A DNA stretch of 64,000 nt from G965233625 sp965233625 (GTDB lineage: Bacteria; Planctomycetota; Planctomycetia; Pirellulales; Pirellulaceae). The notes under the pieces are model-generated. The model ran no database searches. It was not told where the DNA came from and saw only the letters and a list, made by a program, of their open reading frames with translations. The stretch spans positions 682,001 through 746,000 of the forward strand of contig OZ247499.1 in assembly GCA_965233625.1 (NCBI GenBank), written 5' to 3'. This document shows positions 63,889-64,000 of this stretch, piece by piece. Position 1 is the stretch's first letter. Every line of letters starts with the position of its first letter. The position numbers and the translations under genes are program-made.

Positions 63889-64000
63889 TTGAAGAAACGA
63901 ATACCGGTTGCTGTTGCATTTGTCGCTTTGAATGTGCTGTTCGGGTTGGCGGTTTACTGGTGGAAGTCGCAGGCGCCACCCGCAAAAAATCTTGTCACGA
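63889..64000 (+). CDS. Start of an exported or membrane protein (cut by window edge)
   Basis: TTG 63889 has the strong site GGGGAGG (63874-63880) 8 bases before it. The frame is open to the edge (37 codons): two lysines and an arginine, then the hydrophobic stretch IPVAVAFVALNVLFGLAVYW, then WKSQAPP. This is a signal peptide or first membrane helix. The rest of the protein is outside, so no family can be given. Confidence 0.6.
   Translation, partial: MKKRIPVAVAFVALNVLFGLAVYWWKSQAPPAKNLVT

Overview
The window is about 57-60% GC by eye and gene-dense. It reads as chromosomal DNA of a planctomycete (Planctomycetota). This rests on families typical of that phylum: a DUF1549/DUF1553 'planctomycete cytochrome c' protein, a formylglycine sulfatase, a TIGR02996 repeat-companion domain followed by leucine-rich repeats, a large membrane Ser/Thr kinase, an NHL-thioredoxin lipoprotein, a DUF1573 protein and a Tat-exported Gfo/Idh/MocA oxidoreductase. 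I cannot assign a genus. I see no tRNA, rRNA, IS element, prophage or CRISPR array.

Layout. 1-8.9 kb (mostly minus): 5' part of selB, an ECF sigma/anti-sigma pair whose anti-sigma carries two CxxCH motifs, a rhomboid protease, a sialidase, two adjacent outer-membrane-type lipoproteins (COG3014-like and LpoB-like) and a Ser/Thr kinase. 9-15 kb (plus): a polytopic membrane protein, a TIGR02996/LRR protein, a DUF58 protein, a YhaM-type exoribonuclease, a secreted DinB-fold protein and a NYN nuclease. 15-20.6 kb (minus): a TIGR03960 radical SAM protein and a 1152-residue ClpB-like double AAA+ ATPase. 20.7-32.8 kb: housekeeping and mixed genes (rpe, a degenerate histidine phosphatase, accD, an SGNH hydrolase, a metallopeptidase/ATP-grasp pair, a DinG-type helicase, a metallophosphoesterase, a TrmH methyltransferase, an ankyrin protein, mgtE, fxsA).

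33-41.6 kb (plus) is the most unusual region. A MoxR-DUF58-transglutaminase operon is followed on the same strand by six consecutive genes for Hcp-family tube proteins (type VI secretion tube fold), with no sheath, baseplate, VgrG or TssM-type gene in the window. 41.6-47 kb (minus) holds an amidohydrolase, carA, an aminotransferase and a sulfatase. Between carA and the aminotransferase lies a plus-strand structured element that ends in a perfect rho-independent terminator.

47.3-53.5 kb (plus) is a coherent vitamin B12 operon: a consensus-like promoter, a cobalamin riboswitch, a small ORF, then cobQ, cobO, cobU, btuF, btuC and btuD. The genes overlap at almost every junction and several use TTG or GTG starts. 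It should restore corrinoid import and late assembly when B12 is low. 53.5-64 kb holds the planctomycete cytochrome protein, the NHL-thioredoxin lipoprotein, the DUF1573 protein, the Tat oxidoreductase, a glycerate 2-kinase and the first codons of an exported or membrane protein cut by the window edge.
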